From contig UQCR01000008.1 of the NCBI GenBank assembly GCA_900539655.1, forward strand, positions 1 to 64,000: a stretch of 64,000 bases of DNA, written 5' to 3'. Shown here in pieces: positions 35,703 to 44,858 of the stretch (positions are counted from its first letter, which is position 1; every line of letters starts with the position of its first letter). This DNA comes from an uncultured Robinsoniella sp. (GTDB taxonomy: Bacteria > Bacillota > Clostridia > Lachnospirales > Lachnospiraceae). Under the pieces are notes generated by a model. That model ran no database searches, was not told the origin of the DNA, and saw nothing but the letters and a program-made list of their open reading frames with translations. Both the position numbers and the translations under genes were made by a program.

Positions 35703-37046
35703 CTACAGACATTCCAATATTGCTTTTGCCTTCTGCAGCGTCTCTTCATATTCAAATTCCAGTTCCGATTCGTAGGTAATTCCACCGCCCACACCCAGCT
35801 GGTATATGCCATCTTTGTGCACAGCAGTCCGTATCACGATATTAAAATCACAGTCTCCGTCTAATGTCAGATATCCGATGGAACCGGTATACAGTCCCCT
35901 CCTGCCATGCTCCAGTTCGTCTATGATCTCCATGGCACGAAGTTTGGGCGCCCCGGTAATAGAACCTCCCGGAAATGCAGCTTCTATTAAATCCATCACG
36001 GTCATTCCAGGCTTCAGATCTCCCGTGATATTGGAGACCAGATGGAAGACTGTGGCATATTCTTCCACGGTAAATAATTCATTTACCTGCACGCTTCCAT
36101 GCCTGCATACCCGGTTCAGATCATTCCGCTCCAGATCCACAATCATCAGCAGCTCGCTTTTATCCTTTTGTGAAGCCTCCAGCTCTGCTTTCAGCATCTG
36201 ATCTTCTTCCGGCGTGCTTCCCCTTTTTCTGGTACCTTTAATCGGTCTGGTTTCCACATGTCCTTTTTTCATTTGAAGAAATCGCTCCGGAGATGCACAG
36301 ATCACCTGGAAATCACCATAATTCAGGTATCCTCCAAAGGGCGACGGGTTGTTCACCCGCAGCTTACGAAACACTTCATAGGGGGCTTTACCGTTTTTTA
36401 TGGTCAGGCGCTGGGTCATATTCGCAATATAAATATCACCTTCGATAATATATCCTATCATATCGTCGATTGCTTTTAAATACTCTTCTTTTTTAAAATT
36501 AGGAATGACCTCTATTTCTTTTCTCTCCTCAGCAGGATGCTGAATACGTATGCCATTAAAGATGGTTTTCTTCAGCTCTTCCAAACGAACACTGCTGTCT
36601 TTTAACTTTCCATTTGCCACCAGGGTTACTTCCCTATTCTCATGGTCTTCTATAATAAATACATCATAAAAATTCAAAATGCAGTCCGGAATATCTGTTT
36701 CGATTGGATCTTTTGCTTTTACCCCTTCTTTTTTCCGCCCGTAGTCATACGAAAAATAACCAATTGCCCCGGATATGAGAGGAAGACCGGTCGTATTTTC
36801 TTCTCTGTTTTCCTTCAGATAATTCCTCATAAACTGTTCAAAGGGTACACTTGACGGCTCTGCATTTACCGTAAAGGACTCCCCCTTTACCAGCTTCAGG
36901 TAGGGGTAAAGTCCGATAATCGAATATCTGCCCAACTTATTCTGCAGAGATGAATGAAGGAAAGCTGTATCCTTTTGATCTTGAAATACCCCATGAATGT
37001 CCTGAATCGGGATATATGGTTCTAATTTTTGAATTTTCTTAAGCAT
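35703..37046 (-). CDS. pabB: Aminodeoxychorismate synthase component I
   Basis: Converts chorismate and ammonia to 4-amino-4-deoxychorismate, the p-aminobenzoate branch of folate synthesis. The chorismate-binding fold shows the diagnostic PIKGT motif (in ETRPIKGTRKRG) that separates PabB from anthranilate synthase (PIAGT), plus VDLERNDL and PGGSITGAPK. 447 aa. Its start overlaps the end of pabA by 8 bp, indicating translational coupling of the synthase subunits. Confidence 0.94.
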   Translation of the reverse strand: MLKKIQKLEPYIPIQDIHGVFQDQKDTAFLHSSLQNKLGRYSIIGLYPYLKLVKGESFTVNAEPSSVPFEQFMRNYLKENREENTTGLPLISGAIGYFSYDYGRKKEGVKAKDPIETDIPDCILNFYDVFIIEDHENREVTLVANGKLKDSSVRLEELKKTIFNGIRIQHPAEERKEIEVIPNFKKEEYLKAIDDMIGYIIEGDIYIANMTQRLTIKNGKAPYEVFRKLRVNNPSPFGGYLNYGDFQVICASPERFLQMKKGHVETRPIKGTRKRGSTPEEDQMLKAELEASQKDKSELLMIVDLERNDLNRVCRHGSVQVNELFTVEEYATVFHLVSNITGDLKPGMTVMDLIEAAFPGGSITGAPKLRAMEIIDELEHGRRGLYTGSIGYLTLDGDCDFNIVIRTAVHKDGIYQLGVGGGITYESELEFEYEETLQKAKAILECL

Positions 37047-37629
37047 GACTGCACCTCCATTCCTTGCTGATCGTTATAAAATTTCCCAAAAGTTCATGTC
37101 CATAATCGGTCAGAACTGCCTCCGGATGAAACTGAACGCCAAATACAGGCGCCTCTCTGTGGGAGATCGCCATAATATCCCCATCCTCTGTCCATGCATC
37201 CACCTGAAAATCAGCAGGCAGAGTTTTCCTGTCAATCACCAGGGAATGGTATCTGGTTACCCCATACTCCCGGGGCAATCCGTGAAAAATACCTTTTCCG
37301 CTGTGGCGGATTTTCGTAACCTTTCCGTGCATGGGACGTTTGCCCTTTACTATATCCGCACCAAAAGAATAGCCTATAACCTGGTGGCCCAGGCATACAC
37401 CTAATATTGGAATCTCATTTATAAACTTTCGAACGATTTCATTGGACAGACCCGCAGACATGGGGTTTTTAGGACCTGGTGAAATTATAATTCCCTCCGG
37501 CTTCATACCGGAAAGTTCCTCTAACCTCACCTTATCATTTCGTACTACCAGAATTTCCTGACCCAGCTCCTCAAAATAAGCTGAGAGATTGTACACAAAA
37601 GAATCATAATTATCAATACACAAAAACAT
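37039..37629 (-). CDS. pabA: Aminodeoxychorismate synthase glutamine amidotransferase
   Basis: A 196-aa class I glutamine amidotransferase supplying ammonia to PabB. The catalytic Cys is in GVCLGHQ (near residue 79) and the His/Glu pair in FHPEAVLT. The N-terminus MFLCIDNYDSFVYNL is typical of PabA/TrpG. Because the partner carries PIKGT, the folate role is preferred over tryptophan. First gene of pabA-pabB-HAD-pabC, with a good promoter divergent from malQ. Confidence 0.94.
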   Translation of the reverse strand: MFLCIDNYDSFVYNLSAYFEELGQEILVVRNDKVRLEELSGMKPEGIIISPGPKNPMSAGLSNEIVRKFINEIPILGVCLGHQVIGYSFGADIVKGKRPMHGKVTKIRHSGKGIFHGLPREYGVTRYHSLVIDRKTLPADFQVDAWTEDGDIMAISHREAPVFGVQFHPEAVLTDYGHELLGNFITISKEWRCSHA

Positions 37630-37700
37630 AGACCTCTCCTCACTTTCGTTTTTGAAAGCAAGTCGTTATCCTTAGTGGTCCGTAACTTGCAGATGCACCT

Positions 37701-37729
37701 ATTATATACAAAATCTGCGTTTTCTTCAA
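37701..37729 (-). promoter_or_regulatory. SigA promoter of the pab operon
   Basis: TTGAAG, 17-bp spacer, TATAAT on the minus strand. The roughly 70-nt leader has a possible long-loop hairpin (GCAAGT/ACTTGC). Confidence 0.82.
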
Positions 37730-37750
37730 GTATAAATTTATCTGTTCTTC

Positions 37751-37779
37751 TTGAATCCCTGTGAAAAGTCCAGTATAAT
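37751..37779 (+). promoter_or_regulatory. SigA promoter of malQ
   Basis: TTGAAT, 17-bp spacer, TATAAT on the plus strand, about 35 bp before the malQ start. Back-to-back with the pab promoter. Confidence 0.85.
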
Positions 37780-37815
37780 AAACAGCATAGTACGTATAAC
37801 GTAAAGGAGAATTTT

Positions 37816-39336
37816 ATGGTTAATACAAGTAAAGAAGAGGATACACGACGCCTTTCTGGCATCCTGGTGCATCCTACTTCCTTTCCCTCCCCTTATGGCA
37901 TTGGTGACCTGGGAAAAGGCGCCTATGAATTCATTGATTTTCTCCGGGAATCCAGCCAGCATCTGTGGCAGGTTCTGCCTCTTGGACCTACCGGATTCTG
38001 GAACTCCCCTTATCAAAGCCCCTCTGCATTTGCAGGTCAGCCGCTATTGATCAGTATTGATGATCTGGCAGATCTGGAACTGCTGGAAAAAAGTGATCTG
38101 GAGAAAATCCCAGTGTGGAAAGATCCCAGAAAAGTGGATTACATTGAAGTGGGGAAATACAAAGAAACTCTTTTCAGAAAGGCTTATGCCACATTTAAAC
38201 ATACCCCTAATAAAATGCTTTTAGAAGAGTATGATGACTTCTGTACTGCAAATGTGGAATGGCTGGAAGATTACAGCCTCTTTATGGCATTAAAGGATAC
38301 CAACGAAGGCAAATGCTGGGCCAATTGGGACGAAGAATTAATCGATCCCATCCCGGAAGTTCGTGACCATTTGGAAAAAACGTTAAAAGAGGAAATCCGC
38401 TATCACAAATTCCTGCAGTTTATCTTCTTTTCCCAGTGGGCAAAATTAAAAGCCTATGCCAATGAGAAAGAAGTATCTATCATAGGAGACATTCCTATCT
38501 TTGCAGCATATGACAGCGCTGATGTATGGGCAAATAAGGAGCTGTTCCAGCTGGACAGTACCGGCCATCCCACCAGAGTATCCGGTGTTCCGCCTGACTA
38601 TTTTTCCGCTACCGGACAGCGCTGGGGCAATCCGCTCTATGACTGGGATGTGCATAAAAAAGACGGCTATCAGTGGTGGATCCAAAGAATTGCACATCAG
38701 CTGAAAATGGTAGATTACCTTCGGATAGACCATTTCCGGGGATTTGAAGCATACTGGTCCATACCTGCCGAAGAGGAGACTGCTTTAAATGGCAAATGGG
38801 TTAAGGGTCCATGCGAAGACCTGTTTTTATCCATACAAAAGGAATTGGGGGAACACCTGCCGATTCTTGCAGAAGATCTGGGGATCATCACGCCTGATGT
38901 GGAATGGCTTAGGGATATGTTTCATTTTCCAGGTATGCGTATACTGCAGTTTGCATTTCAGGATATGGGGGAAAGTACCTATCTACCCCATAATTTTACC
39001 ACTACCAATTGCATCTGCTATACCGGCACCCACGATAACGACACCACTACCGGATGGTATCAGGACCTGCCGGAAGAGTTAAAAGACAAAATCCGAAGAT
39101 ATGGAAATACCGATGGAGGCAATATTAGCCTTGATATGATACGCTTCTGCATGGGTTCAATTGCAAGATTTGCAATCTTCCCCATACAGGATATTCTTCA
39201 GCTTGACAGCACACACAGGATGAATACACCTGGTGTTGCAAAAGGAAACTGGGAGTTCCGCTACCTATCGGATGACCTGGATTCCGGGCGTGCCGGGTGG
39301 CTGCGCCAGACCTCCCATTTATTTGGGCGGTATTAA
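37816..39336 (+). CDS. malQ: 4-alpha-glucanotransferase (amylomaltase)
   Basis: GH77 enzyme that transfers alpha-1,4-glucan segments between maltodextrins. 506 aa. Visible motifs: SPYQSPSAFAGQP near the N-terminus, the nucleophile region RIDHFRGFEAYW (Asp in RIDH), the acid/base Glu in LAEDLG, and GTHDNDT carrying the transition-state Asp. AAAGGAG precedes the ATG. Monocistronic or shared with plsC 89 bp downstream. Confidence 0.96.
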   Translation: MVNTSKEEDTRRLSGILVHPTSFPSPYGIGDLGKGAYEFIDFLRESSQHLWQVLPLGPTGFWNSPYQSPSAFAGQPLLISIDDLADLELLEKSDLEKIPVWKDPRKVDYIEVGKYKETLFRKAYATFKHTPNKMLLEEYDDFCTANVEWLEDYSLFMALKDTNEGKCWANWDEELIDPIPEVRDHLEKTLKEEIRYHKFLQFIFFSQWAKLKAYANEKEVSIIGDIPIFAAYDSADVWANKELFQLDSTGHPTRVSGVPPDYFSATGQRWGNPLYDWDVHKKDGYQWWIQRIAHQLKMVDYLRIDHFRGFEAYWSIPAEEETALNGKWVKGPCEDLFLSIQKELGEHLPILAEDLGIITPDVEWLRDMFHFPGMRILQFAFQDMGESTYLPHNFTTTNCICYTGTHDNDTTTGWYQDLPEELKDKIRRYGNTDGGNISLDMIRFCMGSIARFAIFPIQDILQLDSTHRMNTPGVAKGNWEFRYLSDDLDSGRAGWLRQTSHLFGRY

Positions 39337-39425
39337 AATGTGTCTGGTATACAAACGTTGGAAATGAATGTTTAGACAGATTCTATACATAAGAGATAAC
39401 TAATTAGTAGAAAAGAGAAAAAGAC

Positions 39426-40169
39426 ATGATACGATTTATTCTTGTTGTAATTATTGTAGTAGGCTTCCTTATTTTATCCATTCCAATTCTGTTATTTGAA
39501 TGGATCCTGGGCAAATTCAATCCCAGGCTGAGAGATATTTCATCCCTGAGGCTGGTTCAAAACGTTTTTAAACTGGTTTTATTTGTAAGCGGAACCAAAG
39601 CAACCATTATTGGAGCAGAAAATGTCCCCCAGGATGAAGCAGTTCTGTATATCGGAAACCACAGAAGCTTTTTTGATATCCTGCTTACTTATTCCAGATG
39701 TCCCGGGTTGACTGGTTATGTGGCAAAAGACGGGATGGAAAAAATACCCCTGCTTTCTAACTGGATGAAACGGCTTTACTGCCTGTTCCTGAACAGGGAA
39801 GATATTAAAGAAGGCCTGAAAACAATTCTTAAAGGGATTGAACAGATTAAAGCCGGCATATCCATGTGCATTTTTCCGGAAGGAACCCGTAATAAAGTTG
39901 CGGATGCACCCATGCTTCCCTTTAAAGAAGGCAGCATGAAAATGGCTGAAAAAACAGGATGTGCCATAATTCCCATGGCAATCACCAACTCCGCCGAGAT
40001 TTTCGAAAATCATTTTCCTAAAATACGTCCCGCACATGTAATACTGCAGTACGGTGCGCCAATTTACCCAAAAGAATTAAGCAAAGAGGATCGAAAGTTC
40101 CTTGGTGCATATACCCAGAGGGTGATACAGGAAATGTTAGATGAGCATAAGGGGCTTCCTCTAAAATAA
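39426..40169 (+). CDS. plsC: 1-acyl-sn-glycerol-3-phosphate acyltransferase
   Basis: Membrane-associated acyltransferase making phosphatidic acid from lysophosphatidic acid. 247 aa; an N-terminal hydrophobic anchor (residues 3-27), the HX4D catalytic motif NHRSFFD (His79, Asp84) and the FPEGTRN motif (150-156). The ribosome binding site is weak (purine-rich GAGAAAAAGA). A strong terminator follows. Confidence 0.93.
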   Translation: MIRFILVVIIVVGFLILSIPILLFEWILGKFNPRLRDISSLRLVQNVFKLVLFVSGTKATIIGAENVPQDEAVLYIGNHRSFFDILLTYSRCPGLTGYVAKDGMEKIPLLSNWMKRLYCLFLNREDIKEGLKTILKGIEQIKAGISMCIFPEGTRNKVADAPMLPFKEGSMKMAEKTGCAIIPMAITNSAEIFENHFPKIRPAHVILQYGAPIYPKELSKEDRKFLGAYTQRVIQEMLDEHKGLPLK

Positions 40170-40180
40170 AACTATAAAAA

Positions 40181-40222
40181 GGAATCATATCCGTGAGATG
40201 ATCGGATGTGATTCCTTCTTTA
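40181..40222 (+). terminator. Intrinsic terminator after plsC
   Basis: A 13-bp stem GGAATCATATCCG/CGGATGTGATTCC (one wobble) with a 9-nt loop, followed by TTCTTTAT; the 5' side is A5, so it may also serve the reverse transcriptase transcript on the minus strand. Confidence 0.85.
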
Positions 40223-40263
40223 TACACTATGCAGCTTATTTGATTCATCATACACCGGAAATA

Positions 40264-41262
40264 CTACCTTTCTTCTCTCTCAATCTGATTTCTTCTTAAA
40301 CGCTCCCTTGCCTCTTTAAAATATTCATCCTCCGGATTAACCTGTAACACAAAGTTAATTTTTCCAAGCAGCCTCTGAAGATATTGCCCAGCCGCTTCTT
40401 TTGTACCGGAATCCTGAGCGCACATATGCTGCAAATGGGATTCTGCCCCGAATTCCAGGCAGTAGTATACTTCCTGCCGCAGTTTTCTTCTGTATTCCTT
40501 TGAAACCTGTGGTTTTACATTGACTACAATTCCGGTTACCGCCTGACGCTGTCCGGCTAAGAGTAATTTCGTCTTCTTTTCATTTAACTCAAATCCTATC
40601 ACTCTAAGGAAACTGCGAACCTTATTTTTCACTTTATATGCTAAAAAGCTGCCTGAAAAAGTCATATCATCACAATATCTGGTATAAATAATCCCTCGTT
40701 TTTCGCACCAACTGCCCATATATTCGTCAAATGGTTTCATCACAAGATTTGAAATTGCTGCTGAGGAAGGTGCACCCTGGGGCAGACATCCATTGTAGCA
40801 GCAAAGATGGGTCAACAGCGTACCTGCTGCCGGAGGAAAACGCTCACTGTGAAATACACTCTGATACACCATTATAAATGGTATACTGCCAAAAAAATCA
40901 TGGATATCCAGTTTTAAAATTTTTTCCTGTCCTGTATGTCCGGATACATTAGATACAATGGTGACTCCCTTACGATAAGCGGTTGCATATGATGATGCCG
41001 GGAGCTGATCAAGGATATGATGAAGAATATTTCTCTGGACCAGTTTTAACAGCGTGTCCGGTATGCACAGCTTCCGGCTGGTACCGTCCCGTTTGGGGAT
41101 TAATGCAGTACGGTAGTGTCCGGGTATATGATTGCTAAGTGCATACAGGCATGCGATCTGCCGCTCCTTGGACCAATTCATCTCCCCAAACAATTGAAAT
41201 TCAGTTAGCAGCTTACGGCAATGTTCCCGGGTGCAATATTTCCACAAACTCTGATCTCCCAT
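40264..41262 (-). CDS. Retron-type reverse transcriptase
   Basis: A 332-aa RNA-dependent DNA polymerase of the retron class. Domain signs in order: TALIPKRDGTSRKLCIP (fingers, about 52-68); NVSGH (105-109), a variant of the retron NAxxH motif; LDIHDFF with catalytic Asp119; LPQGAPSSAAISN (160-172); the YCDD active site (196-199); and NEKKTKL followed by VTGIVVN (242-248), the retron VTG motif. The C-terminus (YRRKLRQEVYYC ... YLQRLLGKINFVLQVNPED) matches retron thumb regions. The PQG motif argues against a diversity-generating element, and no maturase or endonuclease domain suggests a group II intron. GGAGG precedes the ATG. Directly upstream is a structured non-coding region that fits msr-msd. 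No effector gene is recognisable beside it. Confidence 0.92.
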   Translation of the reverse strand: MGDQSLWKYCTREHCRKLLTEFQLFGEMNWSKERQIACLYALSNHIPGHYRTALIPKRDGTSRKLCIPDTLLKLVQRNILHHILDQLPASSYATAYRKGVTIVSNVSGHTGQEKILKLDIHDFFGSIPFIMVYQSVFHSERFPPAAGTLLTHLCCYNGCLPQGAPSSAAISNLVMKPFDEYMGSWCEKRGIIYTRYCDDMTFSGSFLAYKVKNKVRSFLRVIGFELNEKKTKLLLAGQRQAVTGIVVNVKPQVSKEYRRKLRQEVYYCLEFGAESHLQHMCAQDSGTKEAAGQYLQRLLGKINFVLQVNPEDEYFKEARERLRRNQIEREER

Positions 41263-41326
41263 TTCTTACCTCCATCCTAGATTTCCCGGCGTAAATTCGC
41301 CACTATATAGCACCCGCTATCCTCTG

Positions 41327-41599
41327 TTAATACCCCGGGAGACACTATGTATTTCAAGCCGGACATTCAAATACAGGTAAATGAATGATCCGGCCCGCTG
41401 TAAGATGGCTGAGACAATACAAAAAGGTGATACGTAAAATGCGAAGCTGTACGAGCCGAAGGCGGCGGCGCACAAGCATTGTGCAGAAGTACATCGCAGC
41501 AGTTTACGGCGTGCAGGCACGGCTGCACCAGTCTTCGATAACACATATCCGGACAGCGACTCGCTGCCCGGCCAGAGAGAATGTCTCCGGAAATACTAA
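41327..41599 (-). ncRNA. Predicted retron msr-msd RNA
   Basis: This 273-nt region lies between a promoter and the RT gene. Its ends form an 18-nt inverted repeat (41582-41599 with 41327-41344): 13 Watson-Crick pairs, four G-U wobbles and one mismatch, as expected for retron a1/a2. Inside are a 9-bp hairpin with 5-nt loop (41549-41571), a 6-bp hairpin (41511-41528), a long interrupted hairpin (41433-41508: CGTAAA/TTTACG, TGCGA/TCGCA, GTAC/GTAC) capped by GCACAA/TTGTGC, and an 11-bp two-part hairpin (41358-41394). No reading frame of note. The branching guanosine and msr/msd border cannot be fixed from sequence alone. Confidence 0.72.
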
Positions 41600-41622
41600 T
41601 GTCTCTGCCAATCTATGTCTTT

Positions 41623-41652
41623 ATCATACCATAATTATGGAAGAGTTGTAAA
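41623..41652 (-). promoter_or_regulatory. Promoter of the retron with a palindrome in its spacer
   Basis: TTTACA, 18-bp spacer, TATGAT on the minus strand; transcription would start about 15-20 nt before the a1 repeat. The spacer contains the perfect palindrome CCATAATTATGG (41629-41640), a candidate repressor site. Confidence 0.65.
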
Positions 41653-41671
41653 TTTTATTTTATCAGAGCAC

Positions 41672-44035
41672 TTACTCCGTAATTAAGTTATAGGGTGTGA
41701 TCCTGCGTATTCTGCCGGCAATGAAATATCCCAGTACATAGCTTACCACGATAATACCCGCTATAATACCTGCAACCCCCAGCGGCTGTATGATAAAATT
41801 GGCATTCATAACCCCCAGGCTTTTAAATAATACAGAGATAACCCGGTTCATCGTCACCATACTGATCAAGCCCCCAGCCACTGCACCGGCTGCTATAGGC
41901 GGCATTAAGCTGAATATAATCTGCCGTATGATCTGTCCTGTTGTAAACCCGATAGACTTCTGAATTCCATAATACCTCTTCTGCCTGGTTATCATCATCC
42001 TTATAATCAGATACAGCACCAGCGTAATAACAAGAACGGTCGTACATAATATGCCAATCGCTATAATCGTTGTCATCTTAGAATATATATTAATGGTGCT
42101 GAATATAACCTCTTTGTTCTTTGTGAGGGAAATATTATCCTCGCCATATCTGTTATTAATATCCTTCTCAAAAGCCGCCAGCGCCCCATCATCACTTTGG
42201 TTCAGATATACATATAGATTACTTTGCTTAAATGCAGGCAGGATTTCTTCAATCCCTTCTTTCGTTACCATGATGTCCATTCCCAGATAAAATGAACCCT
42301 GTGTAAGCCCTGTCACCAGATATTCCTTCTGTTCATTTCCAGATTCTACTGTGATTGTGTCTCCGATATCTTTTCCAAGTACCTCGGACAACAGGACACC
42401 CATCGCCGCCTCATTGTCATGTTTGGGATAACGCCCTTTAAAAACAGTGTTATTTTCTATCATCTGAAAATCTTCTAATACTGTGGTCATACAGTCTGTT
42501 CCGTTTACCCTGGTACTGAGTGTATCATAATAAAAGGTCTTCCTTACATTGCCCATATCCTGAATCTTATCCTGAAATGACCTTGCTTTTTCATTTTTCG
42601 GAAGTACCACCACAAAGTCCGCCATTTCGGCTCCGATAATATTTAAAAAAGAATCTTTTTCCACGGCTATATTGTAATACATGGTCCATGCAAATAGTGC
42701 AACGAATGTCAGGAAGGAAATTATAAGCCCAATCATAATGTTCTTTTTTGTATTCTGCAGAGTGTTTTTAAAAGCTAACAGAAAGTTCAGGGGCCCCCTG
42801 GAATGATCCAGCGGAATCACATTGCTACGAAAACTGTGGGTGGCTATTCCGCCCCGGATCGCCATAATCGGATGCAGATGGTTGATTCTGCCGGAGGCAA
42901 AAAAAGCAATGCTTCCTGTTATGATAAAGATTAATACAATGACCATTATACTGATGGCAGCATGAAATCCCTGATGCCACACAATTCCGGTCTGAGCTGA
43001 AAACAATTCATTGATAAGAGGCAGAACACCATAAGATGCTATGACTCCCAGTACTGCCCCTATACCTCCGGCTGCCGCAAACTGCAGCACAAAGGAGATG
43101 ACGATCTGTCTGCTTGTATATCCCAGTGCTTTCAGTACGCCTACATTTTTCATATCTTCTTCAATCATATTGATAATCCGAAAGCGGATTACCACTGTGC
43201 TGATCAAAACAATAATCAATGCAAAGCTAATCATAATCGACCCGCCGATATTGGAGGTCAGAGTCCTGGCACGCACCCCCAATACCGCATCCTGACACCA
43301 TAAATTCATGGCGGTGCCTTCCAGACGCTGCGTTCCTGACATCTGCTTCTTAAAATCAGAAGTCAGATTCACAGAGTCGTGATAATCATCCATCCTTGCT
43401 GAAACCAGCGTTCCGGGATGATTCCATTCCCTGCAATCCTTCTGCAGTTTTTTAAAATCCTCCTCCTTTAGATATGCTCCTATTCCTCCCAGATTAATGG
43501 AACTGGTGAGGGATACATCTTCTATGAAGCCTGCTATGGGAAATTCAAAGGTTTTATTGTTAATCCGAATGTCAAAAGTTCCCCCGATTTTATGATATCC
43601 TCCGGTCTTCATAATGTAAGGCAGATAGATCCCCTCCTGTATGGATGCATCCTTCTCCACAATACGAAGTTTTGAGATATCTCTGCTGTCTCCCAGACTT
43701 GTAATCAGAAATACCTGTTCCAGCCTGCTGTCACCATAGGGAATGGAGGCTCCCGGGAAGATCAGAACCTTCTGCGTCTCAACCTGGTTTACACCTGCAT
43801 AATTCCGTATAAATGTAATATTCTTATCCTTATCGTCACTTTCCGGCAATGCCGCCATAAAATGAGCCCCGTTCAGTTCCTCCATCCGATTCAGAAAAGA
43901 ACGCTGGTAATTAAAGAATACCAATGCTCCCGTATTTAATATCGTAACTGCAATGACAATCAATAAGAACAATGACAGCATTTGGCCTTTACTCTTTTTC
44001 AGATAAGATTTTATCAACATTCCTGTAGTTTCCAT
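41672..44035 (-). CDS. FtsX-like ABC transporter permease
   Basis: A 787-aa membrane subunit of a MacB/LolCE-type exporter. One N-terminal helix (about 20-42) is followed by a large extracellular domain; two FtsX-type three-helix blocks lie around 260-400 and at the C-terminus, with a second extracellular domain between. Cytoplasmic motifs VGVLKALGYTSRQI and YGIQKSIGFTTGQIIRQ are typical of FtsX coupling helices. The ATG at 44035 lies one base beyond the ATPase stop (TAAGATG). Context with a two-component system suggests export or sensing of a cell-envelope-active peptide; the substrate is unknown. Confidence 0.9.
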   Translation of the reverse strand: METTGMLIKSYLKKSKGQMLSLFLLIVIAVTILNTGALVFFNYQRSFLNRMEELNGAHFMAALPESDDKDKNITFIRNYAGVNQVETQKVLIFPGASIPYGDSRLEQVFLITSLGDSRDISKLRIVEKDASIQEGIYLPYIMKTGGYHKIGGTFDIRINNKTFEFPIAGFIEDVSLTSSINLGGIGAYLKEEDFKKLQKDCREWNHPGTLVSARMDDYHDSVNLTSDFKKQMSGTQRLEGTAMNLWCQDAVLGVRARTLTSNIGGSIMISFALIIVLISTVVIRFRIINMIEEDMKNVGVLKALGYTSRQIVISFVLQFAAAGGIGAVLGVIASYGVLPLINELFSAQTGIVWHQGFHAAISIMVIVLIFIITGSIAFFASGRINHLHPIMAIRGGIATHSFRSNVIPLDHSRGPLNFLLAFKNTLQNTKKNIMIGLIISFLTFVALFAWTMYYNIAVEKDSFLNIIGAEMADFVVVLPKNEKARSFQDKIQDMGNVRKTFYYDTLSTRVNGTDCMTTVLEDFQMIENNTVFKGRYPKHDNEAAMGVLLSEVLGKDIGDTITVESGNEQKEYLVTGLTQGSFYLGMDIMVTKEGIEEILPAFKQSNLYVYLNQSDDGALAAFEKDINNRYGEDNISLTKNKEVIFSTINIYSKMTTIIAIGILCTTVLVITLVLYLIIRMMITRQKRYYGIQKSIGFTTGQIIRQIIFSLMPPIAAGAVAGGLISMVTMNRVISVLFKSLGVMNANFIIQPLGVAGIIAGIIVVSYVLGYFIAGRIRRITPYNLITE

Positions 44036-44036
44036 C

Positions 44037-44795
44037 TTACCACCCCATTTCTTCCAGAAAATCACGCAGTATCCCGATACGGTCATGATCACTTTCCTCA
44101 TAATCCCTTAAACGGCATTCTCCGCATATAATACCGTCCTTAAGATAAATAATCCGATTTCCTCTAAGTGCAGAACGCAGATCATGCGTCACCATAATCA
44201 TGCTCTGTCCTTCCTGGTGGCATTTCGTGAAAGTATCCAGAACTGCTTTTCCGTGGGCAGAATTCAGCGCACCGGTGGGTTCATCGGCAAACACGATTTC
44301 AGGTTTGTTTATCAGCGCTCTGACAATTCCTGCTCTCTGTGCTTCTCCTCCGGATAATTGGGACGGAAACTTCTTCCACAGATTTTCTTCCAGCCCTACC
44401 TGCTTCAGAAGATCCTTTCCCCTGTCCGCCACTGCCCTTTTATTTTTATCAGCCAGCAGTCCAACAGCCATAACGTTATCCAGAACACTCATATTTTCCA
44501 GGAGATAAATCTGCTGAAAGACAAATCCACAGTGTCTGCGTCTGAAAACCGCAAGTTTGTCATTGCTGTATCCGGAGATTTTTACATTCCCATAGCAGAT
44601 ATCTCCAAGGGTTGGTTTATCCATCCCTGACAGTGCATATAGCAGAGTTGATTTGCCAGCCCCGGATGCGCCCATTATTACGGTAAAATCCCCCTTTTCG
44701 AAACTGATGTCCAGATTTCTCAGAACATGCTGCTGTATCCCTTCATTTGAAAACGTCTTACATAATTTATTTGTAGATAATATGATTTCTCCCAT
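44037..44795 (-). CDS. ABC transporter ATP-binding protein (MacB/LolD-like)
   Basis: A 252-aa ATPase partner of the adjacent FtsX-like permease. Walker A is GASGAGKST, the Q-loop VFQQIYLLENM, signature LSGGEAQRAGIVRAL, Walker B IVFADEPTGALN, and the H-loop MVTHDLRS. It starts after AGAGGAGAAAA and its end abuts the permease start. Operator-like repeats and a promoter lie just upstream. Confidence 0.95.
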   Translation of the reverse strand: MGEIILSTNKLCKTFSNEGIQQHVLRNLDISFEKGDFTVIMGASGAGKSTLLYALSGMDKPTLGDICYGNVKISGYSNDKLAVFRRRHCGFVFQQIYLLENMSVLDNVMAVGLLADKNKRAVADRGKDLLKQVGLEENLWKKFPSQLSGGEAQRAGIVRALINKPEIVFADEPTGALNSAHGKAVLDTFTKCHQEGQSMIMVTHDLRSALRGNRIIYLKDGIICGECRLRDYEESDHDRIGILRDFLEEMGW

Positions 44796-44858
44796 TTTTC
44801 TCCTCTTCCAGACAAATCCATGCCCCTATAAAATAAGATTACCGGTTACGATAGGTTT

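Noticed and set aside
40264..41262. Diversity-generating retroelement or group II intron as source of the RT
   Set aside because: The RT has the PQG and VTG motifs of retrons, no maturase or HNH region, and no template/variable repeat or C-type-lectin target gene was seen.
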